From Vibrio renipiscarius (GTDB taxonomy: Bacteria; Pseudomonadota; Gammaproteobacteria; Enterobacterales; Vibrionaceae), in NCBI RefSeq assembly GCF_000827885.1, contig NZ_JTKH01000011.1:1-64000 (forward strand): a stretch of 64,000 nt of DNA. The letters run 5' to 3'. Positions within the stretch are counted from its first letter, which is position 1; the number at the start of each line of letters is the position of its first letter. Positions 1 to 11,432 of this stretch are shown in pieces. Position numbers and translations under genes: made by a program. The notes under the pieces are model-generated. The model was given only the letters and a program-made list of their open reading frames with translations. It had not been told where the DNA came from and did not search any database.

Positions 1-690
<690 letters not shown>

Positions 691-951
691 AAGATTTTGT
701 CGGCTCAATGAATACTGACTTCAAAACTGTTCTTACTCGAAAGTAAGAAGTAATTTTAAAGCTATTACCATTCCAACAGAATGGTAATGAATTGACTGTG
801 CCAAGATTAAGTAAACTTAATCTCGATTGGTCACTCAGTTCATTGAACCCAATTGTGTTTCCGAAGAAACAGTCGTTACCTAAGTAACAACTTATTGGAT
901 TATCATCAACGAGTGCCCACACAGATTGATAGGTTTATATTGTTAAAGAGC
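691..951 (-). promoter_or_regulatory. rrn leader with boxA and serial hairpins
   Basis: This is the transcribed leader between the rrn promoters and 16S. Reading leftward, a boxA-like GCTCTTTAACA lies at 951-941, the element used by the rrn Nus antitermination complex. Five short inverted repeats follow at 888-875, 871-856, 823-804, 788-764 and 749-730; the last three have arms of 8 to 10 bp. In this family the leader pairs with sequence beyond 16S to form the RNase III processing stem, which is not visible here because the 3' side is outside the window. Confidence 0.75.
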
Positions 952-991
952 GTTCTTCTTTGCGACTTACATCACTTCGGAAGAGGCGGCT

Positions 992-1055
992 ATTTTAGCG
1001 ATTTAAAGTTTAGTGTCAACCACTTTTTTCAAACTTTTTTCAAGCAATTTGCTTG
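992..1055 (-). promoter_or_regulatory. rrn P2 promoter with UP-like A-tracts
   Basis: On the minus strand a -35 TTGACA (1019-1014) and a -10 TAAAAT (997-992) are separated by 16 bp. A GC-rich discriminator (AGCCGCC) follows, typical of stringently controlled stable-RNA promoters. Upstream, two A-tracts in phase (1023-1029 and 1035-1040, seen as T runs on the plus strand) look like an UP element. Confidence 0.8.
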
Positions 1056-1119
1056 GCTAAGTAACCGTACCAACTCGACTCTCGTTTCTTTCGAACCGTC
1101 GCCGTGTCAGTGAGGTCGC

Positions 1120-1170
1120 ATTATAGAGATCGGCGTCACATTGGCAAGTGCTTTTTATGCTTTTTTTTGA
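1120..1170 (-). promoter_or_regulatory. rrn P1 promoter
   Basis: On the minus strand a -35 TTGCCA (1147-1142) and a perfect -10 TATAAT (1125-1120) are 16 bp apart, followed by a GCGACC discriminator. The upstream 1148-1175 stretch is A-rich on the transcribed sense strand, as in an UP element. It lies about 128 bp upstream of P2, the tandem P1/P2 layout of enterobacterial rrn operons. Confidence 0.82.
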
Positions 1171-1266
1171 TTTTATTGCTGTTTGAGTGTTTTCTAAACA
1201 AAGACGGTCATTTTTCACACTTTACTATGGCTAAAACAGCTATTTCCCTCTTTATAAGGAGTCACT

Positions 1267-1815
1267 ATGACATCGTTGCGCCGCTTTAAAGATATTATTC
1301 CAACAATCGGTAAGCGTGTTTATATTGATACGAGCTCTATATTGGTTGGTGACATTACTATTGGCGATGATTCCAGTATCTGGCCACTTGTCGCTGCCCG
1401 CGGTGATGTGAACCATATTCATATTGGACATCGCACTAACATTCAAGATGGCAGTGTGTTGCATGTTACCCATAAAAATAATGATAACCCGCACGGCCAT
1501 CCTCTTATTATTGGTAATGACGTAACTATTGGCCACAAAGTGATGTTGCACGGCTGCACGATTGACGATCGCGTACTGGTGGGAATGGGAACGATTGTTC
1601 TAGATGGTGCGATAGTGAAACAAGACGTCATGATTGGTGCTGGTAGTTTAGTTCCACCAGGAAAGATTCTTGAGAGCGGTTACTTATATGTGGGGAGTCC
1701 GGTGAAACAAGCGCGTCTTCTACATGATAAAGAACGCGCATTTTTGCAAAAGTCGGCAGATAACTATGTTGAGAATAAAAATGACTACCTTGAGCACGTT
1801 GTCGAGGTTAGTTAA
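1267..1815 (+). CDS. yrdA: Gamma-class carbonic anhydrase family protein YrdA
   Basis: A 182-residue left-handed beta-helix protein of the gamma-carbonic anhydrase/YrdA family. Hexapeptide-type repeats run from about residue 25 to 140. His66, His90 and His95 sit where the family binds its metal, one His followed by a pair five residues apart. The family reaction is CO2 hydration, but enzyme activity of YrdA members is often weak or unproven. AAGGAG lies 5 nt before the ATG. It is divergent from the rrn promoters and converges on the DUF1488 gene with an 8-bp overlap of the two 3' ends. Confidence 0.93.
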   Translation: MTSLRRFKDIIPTIGKRVYIDTSSILVGDITIGDDSSIWPLVAARGDVNHIHIGHRTNIQDGSVLHVTHKNNDNPHGHPLIIGNDVTIGHKVMLHGCTIDDRVLVGMGTIVLDGAIVKQDVMIGAGSLVPPGKILESGYLYVGSPVKQARLLHDKERAFLQKSADNYVENKNDYLEHVVEVS

Positions 1816-2074
1816 CCACTTCGATTTGCCCTAGCGAGTTAAACTCTTCCTCTTCTATTAATGCTTCAGCCAGCTCTTCAAGATCGAAACGATATTGAGC
1901 AAAAATATCTAACGCCTGCTGGCTGCTTGCAATGCTCTGCCCCGACAGTTGCTCTAACGATACTTTAGTAATCAGACATTCGATTAAAGCGCCAGCTTGC
2001 TGTGCAGGGAAAAGGATCGCTTGATGCTCATCATCCCAAGTTTGAATATCAGGAAAGAGGATGGATTGATTCAT
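1808..2074 (-). CDS. DUF1488 family small protein
   Basis: An 88-residue acidic cytoplasmic protein with no signal peptide or membrane segment, of the DUF1488 family often found next to aroE in gammaproteobacteria. The start ATG overlaps the aroE stop by one base (TAATG), so the two are translationally coupled. The N-terminal half has the family pattern of an 'LFPD..W' start and a 'FPAQ' turn. Function is unknown. The fixed position beside aroE may be simple operon conservation rather than a shikimate-pathway role. Confidence 0.85.
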   Translation of the reverse strand: MNQSILFPDIQTWDDEHQAILFPAQQAGALIECLITKVSLEQLSGQSIASSQQALDIFAQYRFDLEELAEALIEEEEFNSLGQIEVVN

Positions 2075-2907
2075 TACATACCTTCTAGGTTTTTTCTCAG
2101 TTCACGTAGGATTTGCTTTGTACCCGGTCTTAAACCACGCCACAACATGAAACTTTCAGCCGCTTGCCCCACCAGCATGCCTAATCCATCATAAGCGTGC
2201 ACCACTCCTTGCTCCAATGCCCAACGATTAAAACTGGTCATCCCCTTTCCATATGTCATGTCATAGACACTCGAGTAAGGCGCAAAAATACTTGCCGATA
2301 TCATGGGTAAGTCGCCATTTAAGCTCGCGGACGTCGAATTGATAATAATATCGAATGGTTGTTCTATGGATTCCATCGCCACTGCTTCGATCTTTCCATA
2401 AGGCTGAAACATTTTCGATAATTGCTCGGCTTTACTAAAAGTTCGATTCGTAATCACCAATTGCTCGGGGTGTTGATCCAATAGTGGCTTAATCACACCA
2501 CGAGCGGCCCCACCCGAACCGATAAGAAGAATTCGTGCGTCTTTCAATTGAACTTGGTACTGCAATAGATCTTGAACCAACCCTTCTCCGTCGGTGTTGT
2601 CCCCAAGAATAAGACCATCATCCAATTTTTTAAGTGTATTGACAGCTCCGGCCAATTGCGCTCGCTCGGTGAGACGATCGGCAAACTGGTACGCTTCTTC
2701 TTTAAAGGGCATCGTCACATTGCAACCACGACCTCTATCATCAAAGAAAGCCTTTATTGCAGCCAGAAATTCACCGCTCTGTGCTAACTCAGCGCTATAT
2801 ATAAGAGGCTGATTAGTTTGACGAGCGAAGAGTGTATGAATGAAAGGAGATTTACTGTGACTTATCGGATTGCCGAAAACGGCATAACGATCAATTTGCT
2901 GAGTCAT
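2074..2907 (-). CDS. aroE: Shikimate dehydrogenase
   Basis: NADP-dependent reduction of 3-dehydroshikimate to shikimate, in aromatic amino-acid synthesis in the cytoplasm. The 277 residues match the usual AroE length. The shikimate-binding SHSKSP motif is at residues 16-21, the catalytic Lys is in NVTMPFK (K69), and NTDG is at 104-107. The Rossmann glycine-rich loop GSGGAARG is at 130-137. It lies between hemF (69 bp upstream, with a hairpin in the gap) and the overlapping DUF1488 gene. The ATG is preceded by AAGGA in the minus-strand reading. Confidence 0.97.
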   Translation of the reverse strand: MTQQIDRYAVFGNPISHSKSPFIHTLFARQTNQPLIYSAELAQSGEFLAAIKAFFDDRGRGCNVTMPFKEEAYQFADRLTERAQLAGAVNTLKKLDDGLILGDNTDGEGLVQDLLQYQVQLKDARILLIGSGGAARGVIKPLLDQHPEQLVITNRTFSKAEQLSKMFQPYGKIEAVAMESIEQPFDIIINSTSASLNGDLPMISASIFAPYSSVYDMTYGKGMTSFNRWALEQGVVHAYDGLGMLVGQAAESFMLWRGLRPGTKQILRELRKNLEGM

Positions 2908-2930
2908 ATCCTTATTACCAGAAATTTAAA

Positions 2931-2949
2931 AGGGCCTGTTAAAGACCCT
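2931..2949 (-). terminator. Putative weak terminator between hemF and aroE
   Basis: On the minus strand AGGGTC and GGCCCT form a 6-bp stem (one G-U pair) with a 7-nt loop, followed by TTTTAAATTT. It would partly end tsaC-hemF transcripts before aroE. The stem is short, so read-through is likely. Confidence 0.5.
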
Positions 2950-2976
2950 ATCATTATCTATATATAGAGGAAAGCG

Positions 2977-3912
<936 letters not shown>

Positions 3913-4470
3913 CTAGCCTTGGCGTATTAGCTGTAATGTTTTTGCATCACGAATCTCGCTGGGTTTATCTCGGCCACCCGTTTCTCCAGCTAAAATCGCG
4001 ACAAGTTGATCGCCAAGTTGCAATTCGACTTCTTCTGTCGACATGCACGGTGCAAGACCGGACAAGTTAGCGCTGGTCGATGTCATCGGCTTGCCGAAAG
4101 CCAAACATATCTTCTGCACTAGAGGGTGGTCCGTCACTCTTACTGCAATTGAATCAAATTGACCAGACACCCACGTCGACGTTCTCTCACTACTTGGCAT
4201 AATCCACGTGTATGGGCCTGGCCACGATGCTTTCACCGTTTCAAGTTGTTGTTCGCTCAGTTGAGACTCATCAATGTAGGGCTGAAGTTGTGCATAACTG
4301 GCCGCAATCAAAATAAGTCCTTTTTCTGCAGGACGCTGCTTTAGTGTCAGTAATTTTTGAATGGCTTCAGGGCTATCGGGATCACAGCCAACGCCAAACA
4401 CACCTTCTGTTGGGTAGGCAATTACTTCACCTTGTTGTAAGGCAGCCAATGCCTGCGAAAAGTTGTCCAC
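3913..4470 (-). CDS. tsaC: Threonylcarbamoyl-AMP synthase (YrdC/RimN family)
   Basis: Makes threonylcarbamoyl-AMP from threonine, bicarbonate and ATP, the first step of t6A37 modification of ANN-decoding tRNAs. The YrdC-fold landmarks are seen: AYPTEGVFGVGCDP near the N-terminus, KQRP, and STSANLSG. I chose the GTG at 4470 (185 residues). AAGGA lies 7 nt upstream, whereas the in-frame ATG at 4500 has no ribosome binding site and would add ten residues absent from the usual family start. The stop is adjacent to the alternative hemF start. Confidence 0.93.
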   Translation of the reverse strand: MDNFSQALAALQQGEVIAYPTEGVFGVGCDPDSPEAIQKLLTLKQRPAEKGLILIAASYAQLQPYIDESQLSEQQLETVKASWPGPYTWIMPSSERTSTWVSGQFDSIAVRVTDHPLVQKICLAFGKPMTSTSANLSGLAPCMSTEEVELQLGDQLVAILAGETGGRDKPSEIRDAKTLQLIRQG

Positions 4471-4579
4471 TGAGCTTTCCTTTATAAATTCAATTAACAT
4501 TTTTATTCAGTGTACTAACAATCCACCACGCTGACTAAAGCAATTTATTTATAAATTGTATCAATTCCCTTACCACTTC

Positions 4580-4617
4580 GCGCAAACGTTTGCTTGAGCG
4601 TGAAATACTCGTATAAT
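4580..4617 (+). promoter_or_regulatory. purEK promoter with PurR operator
   Basis: A perfect 12-bp palindrome (GCAAACGTTTGC, 4582-4593) at the centre of a PurR-type box overlaps the -35 region. A perfect -10 TATAAT follows at 4612-4617. In E. coli the purEK promoter is repressed by PurR bound to hypoxanthine or guanine in the same way; regulation here is inferred from the site. Confidence 0.85.
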
Positions 4618-4664
4618 GCGCACAAGAAGTGTGCTTACCCACTAGCAATTTTAAGGAGTTTGAG

Positions 4665-5150
4665 ATGAAAGTCGGCATTATTATGGGTTCTAAATCGGAC
4701 TGGCCAACCATGAAGCTTGCAGCGGAAATGCTTGATACTTTTGGTGTGAGTTATGAAACTAAAGTCGTTTCCGCACACCGAACCCCTCAACTTCTTGCGG
4801 ATTACGCTTCCAGTGCAAAAGACCGTGGCATTAAAGTGATTATTGCTGGGGCTGGCGGCGCTGCGCATTTACCTGGAATGGCCGCCGCTTTTACGAGCCT
4901 GCCCGTTTTAGGTGTACCAGTGCAATCGCGCGCTCTTAAAGGGATGGACTCGCTACTGTCTATTGTACAGATGCCAAAAGGTATTGCGGTGGGAACGTTA
5001 GCAATCGGTGAAGCTGGTGCGGCAAATGCCGGCATTCTTGCGGCACAAATCTTGGGCACGCATGACGACGATATCATGGCGAAAGTCGAAGCTTTCCGAG
5101 CGCAACAAACGGAAACCGTCTTAGCGAACCCAAACCCTGCCGAGGATTAA
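4665..5150 (+). CDS. purE: N5-carboxyaminoimidazole ribonucleotide mutase
   Basis: Converts N5-CAIR to CAIR in purine synthesis, working directly after PurK. The 161 residues match class I PurE. The N-terminal GSKSDW (8-13) and SAHRTP with catalytic His38 are present, and the glycine-rich [11 protein letters not shown] follows. The ATG at 4665 has AAGGAG 6 nt upstream. An upstream in-frame extension to 4629 adds residues not found in the family. purK follows after 3 bp, and the pair shares the PurR-boxed promoter. Confidence 0.97.
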   Translation: MKVGIIMGSKSDWPTMKLAAEMLDTFGVSYETKVVSAHRTPQLLADYASSAKDRGIKVIIAGAGGAAHLPGMAAAFTSLPVLGVPVQSRALKGMDSLLSIVQMPKGIAVGTLAIGEAGAANAGILAAQILGTHDDDIMAKVEAFRAQQTETVLANPNPAED

Positions 5151-5153
5151 TTC

Positions 5154-6287
5154 ATGCATGTCTTGGTTTTAGGTGCGGGCCAATTAGCTCGTATGATGTC
5201 TTTAGCTGGCGCACCGCTGAATATCGAACTGACCGCCTACGATGTGGACAGTGGCAATATTGTTCACCCCCTGACTCAAGCGATTTTGGGTAACGGTTTA
5301 GACAACGCCATTGCACAAGCCGATGTCATCACTGCTGAGTTTGAGCACATTCCACATCATATCTTGGATGTTTGCCAGCGCAGTGGAAAACTACTCCCAT
5401 CGAGCGAAGCAATCAAAGCCGGTGGCGACCGCCGTATTGAGAAAGCGTTACTCGACAATGCCGGAGTACGCAATGCCAAGTATGCAGTGATCACCACTCG
5501 AGAAGATTTCCTGGCCGCGATTGATCGCGTCGGCTTGCCATTAGTGTTGAAAAGCGCTCTTGGTGGATACGACGGCAAAGGTCAATGGCGTTTAAAAGAC
5601 TCGAGTAATATCGATGCGATTTGGCTAGAAATGGCACAATGCATTGCCAGCAATGATAACCAAGCGATTGTAGCTGAAGAGTTTGTCCCTTTTGGCCGTG
5701 AAGTGTCTTTGGTTGGCGCTCGTGGTAAAGATGGAACAATCGCGGTCTATCCACTGGCAGAAAATGTTCATACCGATGGTGTTTTAAGTCTTTCTACCGC
5801 GATTGCCGATCCCGAGTTACAAGCTCAAGCACAGCAAATGTTTACCGCTGTCGCGCACAATCTTGATTATGTGGGCGTACTTGCTCTGGAGTTTTTTGAT
5901 GTCGATGGCCAGCTCCTCGTTAATGAGATCGCCCCACGGGTACATAACTCTGGGCACTGGACTCAACAAGGTGCCGAAACCTGCCAGTTTGAAAACCATC
6001 TGCGCGCGGTGTGTGGCCTGCCACTAGGCAGTACCCAATTAGTACGTGAAACCACGATGATCAACATTCTTGGTGAAGACACTTTATCCCCAGCGCTGTT
6101 GGCAATGAATGGCTGTCATATTCATTGGTACGGCAAAGAGAAGCGTGCTGGTCGTAAGATGGGACACATTAATGTGTGTGGTGATTACAGTGGTGAGCTG
6201 CAACGTCGTTTATGCGCGGTGGCAGAAGAACTCGATCAACACGCTTTCCCTGCTATCCATCACTTTGCGGCTAACTTTAAGAGTTAA
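5154..6287 (+). CDS. purK: N5-carboxyaminoimidazole ribonucleotide synthase
   Basis: ATP-grasp enzyme that carboxylates AIR with ATP and bicarbonate to N5-CAIR, the substrate of PurE. The 377 residues are slightly longer than E. coli PurK (355). The N-terminal GAGQLARM dinucleotide-like loop (residues 7-14), the central ATP-grasp region (GGYDGKGQW) and the ligand-binding [14 protein letters not shown] stretch are all visible. It sits 3 bp after purE in one operon and ends just before a strong bidirectional terminator. Confidence 0.97.
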   Translation: MHVLVLGAGQLARMMSLAGAPLNIELTAYDVDSGNIVHPLTQAILGNGLDNAIAQADVITAEFEHIPHHILDVCQRSGKLLPSSEAIKAGGDRRIEKALLDNAGVRNAKYAVITTREDFLAAIDRVGLPLVLKSALGGYDGKGQWRLKDSSNIDAIWLEMAQCIASNDNQAIVAEEFVPFGREVSLVGARGKDGTIAVYPLAENVHTDGVLSLSTAIADPELQAQAQQMFTAVAHNLDYVGVLALEFFDVDGQLLVNEIAPRVHNSGHWTQQGAETCQFENHLRAVCGLPLGSTQLVRETTMINILGEDTLSPALLAMNGCHIHWYGKEKRAGRKMGHINVCGDYSGELQRRLCAVAEELDQHAFPAIHHFAANFKS

Positions 6288-6304
6288 GCGCAATGAGGAA
6301 CTAG

Positions 6305-6345
6305 CACAATAAAAAACGGCGCTCAATGCGCCGTTTTTTATTGTG
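6305..6345. terminator. Bidirectional terminator between purK and yrdD
   Basis: A perfect inverted repeat of 17 bp per arm (core AACGGCG/CGCCGTT plus flanking A and T runs) with a 7-nt loop. It ends purEK rightward and, from the other strand, yrdD leftward. The last codons of yrdD lie inside the right arm. Confidence 0.9.
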
Positions 6346-6919
6346 CCTGTGTATGCTGGCATTTCCGCTCAGCGCACTGCACTTTCGTTCCGCTCGCCAA
6401 CTTCTTTTCAACCAACAATGGAAAGCCACAAAGTTCACAGCGACCTTTCACCGGTGGTTGATTCACGGCAAATTTACACTTCGGATAGTTATCACACGCA
6501 TAAAATAACTTCCCAAAACGCGTTTTTCGCTCAACGAGGTGCCCACGACTGCACTCTGGACAGCCGATAGTATCTGACGAAGATTCTTCTTCCTGATCCA
6601 ACGATTCAATATGGTTGCATGACGGATAAGCGCTGCAACCAATAAACATGCCATAGCGCCCCTGTCGTAACACCAATTCATGGCCACATTGCGGGCAAGG
6701 CACACCCAGCTCTTTGATGATATGGCCATCGTTTTGATGTAAAGGCTTGATGTAGTCGCACTCAGGGTAGAGCGTGCAACCTAAGAATGGACCATGCTTT
6801 CCATGACGAAGCTGTAACTCGCCCTCGCGTTGCTCAGCTTGGCATTGAGGACAAACTTGATGCTCTAGGGCGTGTTCATGGGCAGAAAATAATTGCTGAT
6901 CTATTTTACTACTCATCAT
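6338..6919 (-). CDS. yrdD: Topoisomerase I-type zinc-ribbon protein YrdD
   Basis: Four consecutive zinc ribbons of the topoisomerase I C-terminal type, each with two Cys pairs. They begin at CPQC, CPQC, CPEC and CELC and close with CTLYPEC, CSAYPSC, CDNYPKC and CAERKC. There is no topoisomerase catalytic domain, so it is a stand-alone DNA-binding module of unknown role. I used the ATG at 6919 (193 residues), preceded by AAGTGGA; an in-frame TTG at 6958 would add 13 residues without a clear binding site. It lies in the conserved yrdD-smg-dprA-lysM neighbourhood. Confidence 0.9.
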   Translation of the reverse strand: MMSSKIDQQLFSAHEHALEHQVCPQCQAEQREGELQLRHGKHGPFLGCTLYPECDYIKPLHQNDGHIIKELGVPCPQCGHELVLRQGRYGMFIGCSAYPSCNHIESLDQEEESSSDTIGCPECSRGHLVERKTRFGKLFYACDNYPKCKFAVNQPPVKGRCELCGFPLLVEKKLASGTKVQCAERKCQHTQAQ

Positions 6920-6997
6920 TCCACTTAATTTTAATCGATCAAAAGATACCGCTTTCAAAAGGTTCGCCTTTGAAGCGCGGGCTATTTTACATCGATA

Positions 6998-7474
6998 TCA
7001 ATGAAGAATCCCTTGTTCTTTACTATATAAAAGCTCTTCCATCAGTGTGTACGCGTTTTCATTACCCGGCACATTAAACAGCACCATAAGCACAATCCAT
7101 TTCAAGTCATCAAGTTCAAATTCATCCGTTTCTAAACCCATTAAACGATCAATGACCATTTCACGCGTTTCCGTTGTTAAAACCCTAACTTGCTCTAGAA
7201 ACATCAGAAAACCACGACACTCAACATTGAGACGATCCATCTCTTGTGCTGTATAAATTCGTGTTGACGCACCACTGCTCACAGAGATCGCTGAATGCTC
7301 ACTGTTCTGTTGCAATGCCGCTAATTCTTCTAGCCAGACGAGGGCTTTATAGATGTCTTTTTTATCAAAACCCGCTCGAACAAGTTCATCTTCAAGCTCA
7401 TCTTGATTGACTTGTAACTCAATATCACTATGGATATAAGTTTCAAACAGATACATTAAAATATCCATCATCAT
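6998..7474 (-). CDS. smg: Smg family protein (DUF494)
   Basis: A 158-residue acidic cytoplasmic protein close in length and sequence to E. coli Smg (MYLFETYIH near the N-terminus, [15 protein letters not shown] near the C-terminus). Function is unknown. The start is ambiguous among three tandem ATG codons at 7474, 7471 and 7468. The first overlaps the dprA stop (TGATG), and a G-rich GGGGAGGGG lies just upstream, so translational coupling to dprA is likely. Confidence 0.92.
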   Translation of the reverse strand: MMMDILMYLFETYIHSDIELQVNQDELEDELVRAGFDKKDIYKALVWLEELAALQQNSEHSAISVSSGASTRIYTAQEMDRLNVECRGFLMFLEQVRVLTTETREMVIDRLMGLETDEFELDDLKWIVLMVLFNVPGNENAYTLMEELLYSKEQGILH

Positions 7475-8592
7475 CACTTGCCCCTCCCCTTACGAATATA
7501 ACCACCAGATACCGCAACAACATGCCCTGAAAGCTCAAGCTCTAAGAGCTGCATCATGATCTCCTGCACTGGAATATTGGTCCTTTGTGCAAGAATATCA
7601 ACAGGTGTCACTTCTGCTCCTACGTTAGCTAACAGCTCACTAAATGGCAATTGTTCTTTGGTTTCTTTTTCATCAAACCAATCATTTTGAACTAAGGGCT
7701 TGTTTACATTAGACCAGCGTAACAAGCTCTCTATTTCATTCAGCACATCTTCGGTGCTTTGAACTAGGCTCGCCCCTTGTTGAATGAGCATATTGCACCC
7801 GCGCGCTTGCGGTGTTTGAATTGGGCCAGGAATTGCAAAAACGTCACGTCCTTGCTCAGCCGCATAACGAGCAGTGATCAGTGACCCACTCTTTTGCGCC
7901 GCCTCAACAACCAAGACACCGAGTGCTAAACCGCTGATAATTCGATTTCTCCGCGGAAAATTGCTCGCTTTGGGTGACACGTTGGGATGAAATTCAGAAA
8001 CCAACGCACCGCTTTGCTCAATTCGTGCGGCGAGTTGACGATGGCGTGCGGGATAAAGATGATTAAGCCCGCAACCTAAAACCGCGATGGTTTTTCCTCC
8101 AGCCTTGAGTGCTCCATCATGCGCGTAGCCATCAATACCAAGCGCAAGTCCACTGGTGACAACCAACCCTTCGTTAACCAATGCGGTCGCAAAATGCTGA
8201 GCATTATTCAGCCCATCAATCGAAGCATGTCGGCTGCCAACCATTGCAATTTGCGGTTCACTCAGCGCCATTACATCTCCCTGAACAAACAAAATCGCCG
8301 GGGGCGCAAAGGTTTCCTTCAACAGCGGTGGGTAATAGGGGTGCTGCAAAGTAATAATATGATGCCGAGAAGACGCACTTTGCCACTGCAAGCATTGTTC
8401 AATATAAGCTTGGTCTGGCTGGCTAATGAATTGAATTTGAGCGGGAGTTAAGCCAAAAGCTTGTAGTTGCTGTCTATCACACTGAAGTAATTGTGGTGGT
8501 GAGGCTTTACTCAACAGCTTGGCTAACCCTTTCGCCCCTAACCGAGGCGTAAAATAAAGCGTTAACCAAGCAATCAGATCTGAATCGATCAT
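7474..8592 (-). CDS. dprA: DNA-processing protein DprA (natural transformation)
   Basis: Loads RecA on incoming single-stranded DNA during natural transformation. The 372 residues carry an N-terminal SAM-like helical region and a Rossmann-like DprA core, with GSRHASIDG and [18 protein letters not shown] for DNA binding. The C-terminal winged-helix region runs through [17 protein letters not shown]. The ATG overlaps the stop of the LysM gene by 4 bp, and its own stop overlaps smg. With comM (23056-24579) this window carries two competence effectors near the origin. Confidence 0.96.
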   Translation of the reverse strand: MIDSDLIAWLTLYFTPRLGAKGLAKLLSKASPPQLLQCDRQQLQAFGLTPAQIQFISQPDQAYIEQCLQWQSASSRHHIITLQHPYYPPLLKETFAPPAILFVQGDVMALSEPQIAMVGSRHASIDGLNNAQHFATALVNEGLVVTSGLALGIDGYAHDGALKAGGKTIAVLGCGLNHLYPARHRQLAARIEQSGALVSEFHPNVSPKASNFPRRNRIISGLALGVLVVEAAQKSGSLITARYAAEQGRDVFAIPGPIQTPQARGCNMLIQQGASLVQSTEDVLNEIESLLRWSNVNKPLVQNDWFDEKETKEQLPFSELLANVGAEVTPVDILAQRTNIPVQEIMMQLLELELSGHVVAVSGGYIRKGRGK

Positions 8593-9662
8593 TGCGCCGT
8601 TGTATTGCCTGTTGTCTCTTGAGGGGCTTTTACCACCGCGTTCTCACCAATCGGTTGTTGGCTTTCAGTGATGAGCGCCAAACTGAAGTATTGATAAGGA
8701 CGGATAACCATCAAGCTGCCAATTCGTGTGTTCGGCAGTTGCAGTTTGTCTTTCTCGGCTTGTTTGAGCACCTTTGACCCTTTGGAATTCGACTTCACCA
8801 TTGTCGCGGGTTGATATAATTCAAACATGCTGCCTTGCTGCACATTATCTTCTACACCTCGGTCAATCACGACAACTTGATTTTTACCCACGTAATCAAT
8901 GCTCTCAATACCACCCAATATTTTTGCCGTGCTATTGTCTGGAGCAGGACTTGGGAAGAAGTTGGTACTCAGCAAAGTATCGACATCATCAATATTCGGT
9001 AGTGCGATATCATCAACCAAAATTTCTTGGGTTTGATGCGTAATGCTCAGCGCGGACATGTTGTCATCGGTCGATTTAAATTCACCCACAGCGATCTCTT
9101 TTAGAACCACCATGTGATGCTTATCGCGAGTATACGTTTCTAACGGACGATAAATTCCCCATTTCATGTGTTGCTGAGCGCCACTGATATAAAGGCTTTC
9201 ATTGTCAGTTAAAAAGCGATTACCACTGCTTGCCCCTAACACACGACTCACACTTTTCAGTTCGTTATCTGATAACAAAATATCGGATTCAAGATACGGA
9301 ACGATTAGACCGTCTTTAACCGCAGACAATGCTTGCTTCTCAACCTGACGAACCTTCGGACTCAACTTCACCATCGGCTTTAAACTCAACCTCGGCTGCC
9401 CATTTACCCAAATCAAATTCAACTTATCACCTGGGTAAATCAAATGTGGGTTGTCTATTTCTGGGTTCGCCTGCCAAAGCCTTGGCCACAACCAAGGATT
9501 CGCCAGATACATCCCTGAAATACCCCATAACGTATCCCCTTTCACGACAGTATAAGTCTCAGGGGCTTGCGGTTTAATTTTCAAAGGTGATTGCGCCACT
9601 ACCTGAGTGGCAGCAAACAACGAGATAAAAACGATGATAACTTTAGACAGCAACCGAGACAT
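8589..9662 (-). CDS. LysM-domain exported protein
   Basis: A 357-residue protein with a signal peptide (cleavage probably after VVA near residue 22). One LysM peptidoglycan-binding domain follows at about residues 37-85 (YTVVKGDTLWGISG, then NPHLIYPGDKLNL). The remaining 270 residues have no motif I recognise. LysM proteins in the position upstream of dprA are conserved in gammaproteobacteria; a role in envelope or division is possible but unproven. AAGGAT lies before the ATG. It is divergent from def, with a 172-bp gap holding both promoters. Confidence 0.92.
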   Translation of the reverse strand: MSRLLSKVIIVFISLFAATQVVAQSPLKIKPQAPETYTVVKGDTLWGISGMYLANPWLWPRLWQANPEIDNPHLIYPGDKLNLIWVNGQPRLSLKPMVKLSPKVRQVEKQALSAVKDGLIVPYLESDILLSDNELKSVSRVLGASSGNRFLTDNESLYISGAQQHMKWGIYRPLETYTRDKHHMVVLKEIAVGEFKSTDDNMSALSITHQTQEILVDDIALPNIDDVDTLLSTNFFPSPAPDNSTAKILGGIESIDYVGKNQVVVIDRGVEDNVQQGSMFELYQPATMVKSNSKGSKVLKQAEKDKLQLPNTRIGSLMVIRPYQYFSLALITESQQPIGENAVVKAPQETTGNTTAQ

Positions 9663-9834
9663 AACTCAATCCTTGTATTTTTAACACGGAAACTCTAATA
9701 GAAAAAATGGTTACTTTATCGACACAAAAGCGAATCAAAAAGCGTATTGATGCTGTCATTTGACGTGTAAAATGTCTAGAATTGAGCCAACGAGGATTAT
9801 CTCGATTCGGCACAAATCAATATTTCGAGTGTAT

Positions 9835-10344
9835 ATGTCTGTATTACAAGTATTAACATTCCCAGATGATCGCCTTCGCACCGTGGCTAAGCCAGTAGAA
9901 GCAGTGACTCCTGAGATTCAAAAAATCGTCGATGACATGATTGAAACCATGTATGACGAAGAAGGCATTGGCCTTGCAGCAACGCAAGTTGACATCCACC
10001 AGCGTATTGTCGTGATCGACATTTCAGAAACGCGTGATGAACCAATGGTGCTTATTAATCCAGAAATCACCGAGAAACGTGGTGAAGATGGTATTGAAGA
10101 AGGCTGCCTGTCTGTTCCGGGTGCACGCGCGCTTGTTTCTCGCGCAGCAGAAGTGACCGTAACAGCCCTTAATCGTGATGGCGAAGCCTACTCGTTTGAA
10201 GCTGATGATTTATTAGCAATCTGCGTTCAGCATGAGCTTGATCACCTGCAAGGCAAACTGTTTGTTGATTACCTATCGCCGTTAAAGCGTAAGCGTATTC
10301 AAGACAAGTTAGCGAAAATCAAACGCTTTAACGAAAAACAGTAA
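9835..10344 (+). CDS. def: Peptide deformylase
   Basis: Removes the N-formyl group from nascent proteins. All three family motifs are present: GIGLAATQ at 44-51, EGCLS with metal ligand Cys91, and HELDH with ligands His133 and His137 and catalytic Glu134. The ATG at 9835 gives 169 residues, the E. coli length. An in-frame start at 9760 would add 25 residues with no family match. fmt follows after 17 bp, so the formylation and deformylation enzymes share an operon. Confidence 0.97.
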   Translation: MSVLQVLTFPDDRLRTVAKPVEAVTPEIQKIVDDMIETMYDEEGIGLAATQVDIHQRIVVIDISETRDEPMVLINPEITEKRGEDGIEEGCLSVPGARALVSRAAEVTVTALNRDGEAYSFEADDLLAICVQHELDHLQGKLFVDYLSPLKRKRIQDKLAKIKRFNEKQ

Positions 10345-10361
10345 CTCATAAGGAAGGTACC

Positions 10362-11309
10362 TTGAGTAAACCTTTACGCATTGTATTTGCTGGTACTCCA
10401 GACTTCGCCGCCCTGCATTTGGCGGCGTTGTTGTCTTCGGAGCACGAAGTTATTGCAGCATACACCAACCCCGATCGCCCAGCCGGTCGCGGTAAAAAAC
10501 TGACCGCAAGTGCGGTAAAGAACCTTGCGCTTGAGCACAACGTTCCGGTTTTTCAGCCTGAAAACTTTAAGTCAGATGAAGCCAAGCAACAACTTGCGGA
10601 TCTGAATGCCGACATCATGGTCGTGGTCGCTTACGGTCTGCTACTGCCTCAAGTGGTACTCGATACGCCAAAGCTAGGTTGTATTAACGTACATGGCTCC
10701 ATCCTGCCACGCTGGCGTGGTGCTGCGCCAATCCAACGTTCTATTTGGGCGGGAGATGCTGAAACCGGCGTGACCATTATGCAGATGGATATCGGTCTTG
10801 ATACCGGTGACATGCTCAAAGTGGCAACGCTACCAATTGAAGCGACAGATACCAGCACGTCAATGTACGCGAAATTGGCAGAACTTGGCCCTGTTGCTCT
10901 CGTTGAATGCTTAAATGACATCGCAGCGGGTACTGCCGTGGCCGTGAAGCAAGACGACGAATTGGCTAACTACGCGAAAAAGCTAAGCAAAGAAGAAGCG
11001 CGTATTGATTGGAATGACGATGCAGCGCACATCGAGCGTTGTGTACGTGCTTTCAACCCATGGCCAATGAGCCACTTTGACGTTGCCGAAAACAGCATTA
11101 AAGTATGGCAAAGCCATGTTGCTGATCAACACAGCGACAAGCCTGCTGGAACGATTATCCAAGCAGATAAAACCGGTATCTACGTTGCCACAGGCAATGG
11201 TGTATTGGTCCTAGAACAACTTCAAGTTCCAGGTAAAAAAGCCATGTCAGTTCAAGACATCCTGAACTCTCGTGCCGCTTGGTTTGAAGTGGGTAGTCAA
11301 CTGAGTTAA
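10362..11309 (+). CDS. fmt: Methionyl-tRNA formyltransferase
   Basis: Formylates Met-tRNAfMet with 10-formyl-THF for translation initiation. The 315 residues match E. coli Fmt. The formyltransferase signature [10 protein letters not shown] is at 111-120, and the basic loop after the N-terminus (AGRGKK, 41-46) is present. The start codon is TTG, supported by AAGGAAGG at 10350-10357 and the conserved [14 protein letters not shown] beginning. It is the middle gene of def-fmt-rsmB. Confidence 0.97.
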   Translation: MSKPLRIVFAGTPDFAALHLAALLSSEHEVIAAYTNPDRPAGRGKKLTASAVKNLALEHNVPVFQPENFKSDEAKQQLADLNADIMVVVAYGLLLPQVVLDTPKLGCINVHGSILPRWRGAAPIQRSIWAGDAETGVTIMQMDIGLDTGDMLKVATLPIEATDTSTSMYAKLAELGPVALVECLNDIAAGTAVAVKQDDELANYAKKLSKEEARIDWNDDAAHIERCVRAFNPWPMSHFDVAENSIKVWQSHVADQHSDKPAGTIIQADKTGIYVATGNGVLVLEQLQVPGKKAMSVQDILNSRAAWFEVGSQLS

Positions 11310-11432
11310 TCAGTCGTGCATCAATCAAACGATGCGCAGACCCCACCGATGACACACTCGTAATCACAGTCGAGAGACTGTCAGTACATTTTAGGGGGCA
11401 GAGATGCTCCCATTTAATTTAAGGTATTCACC

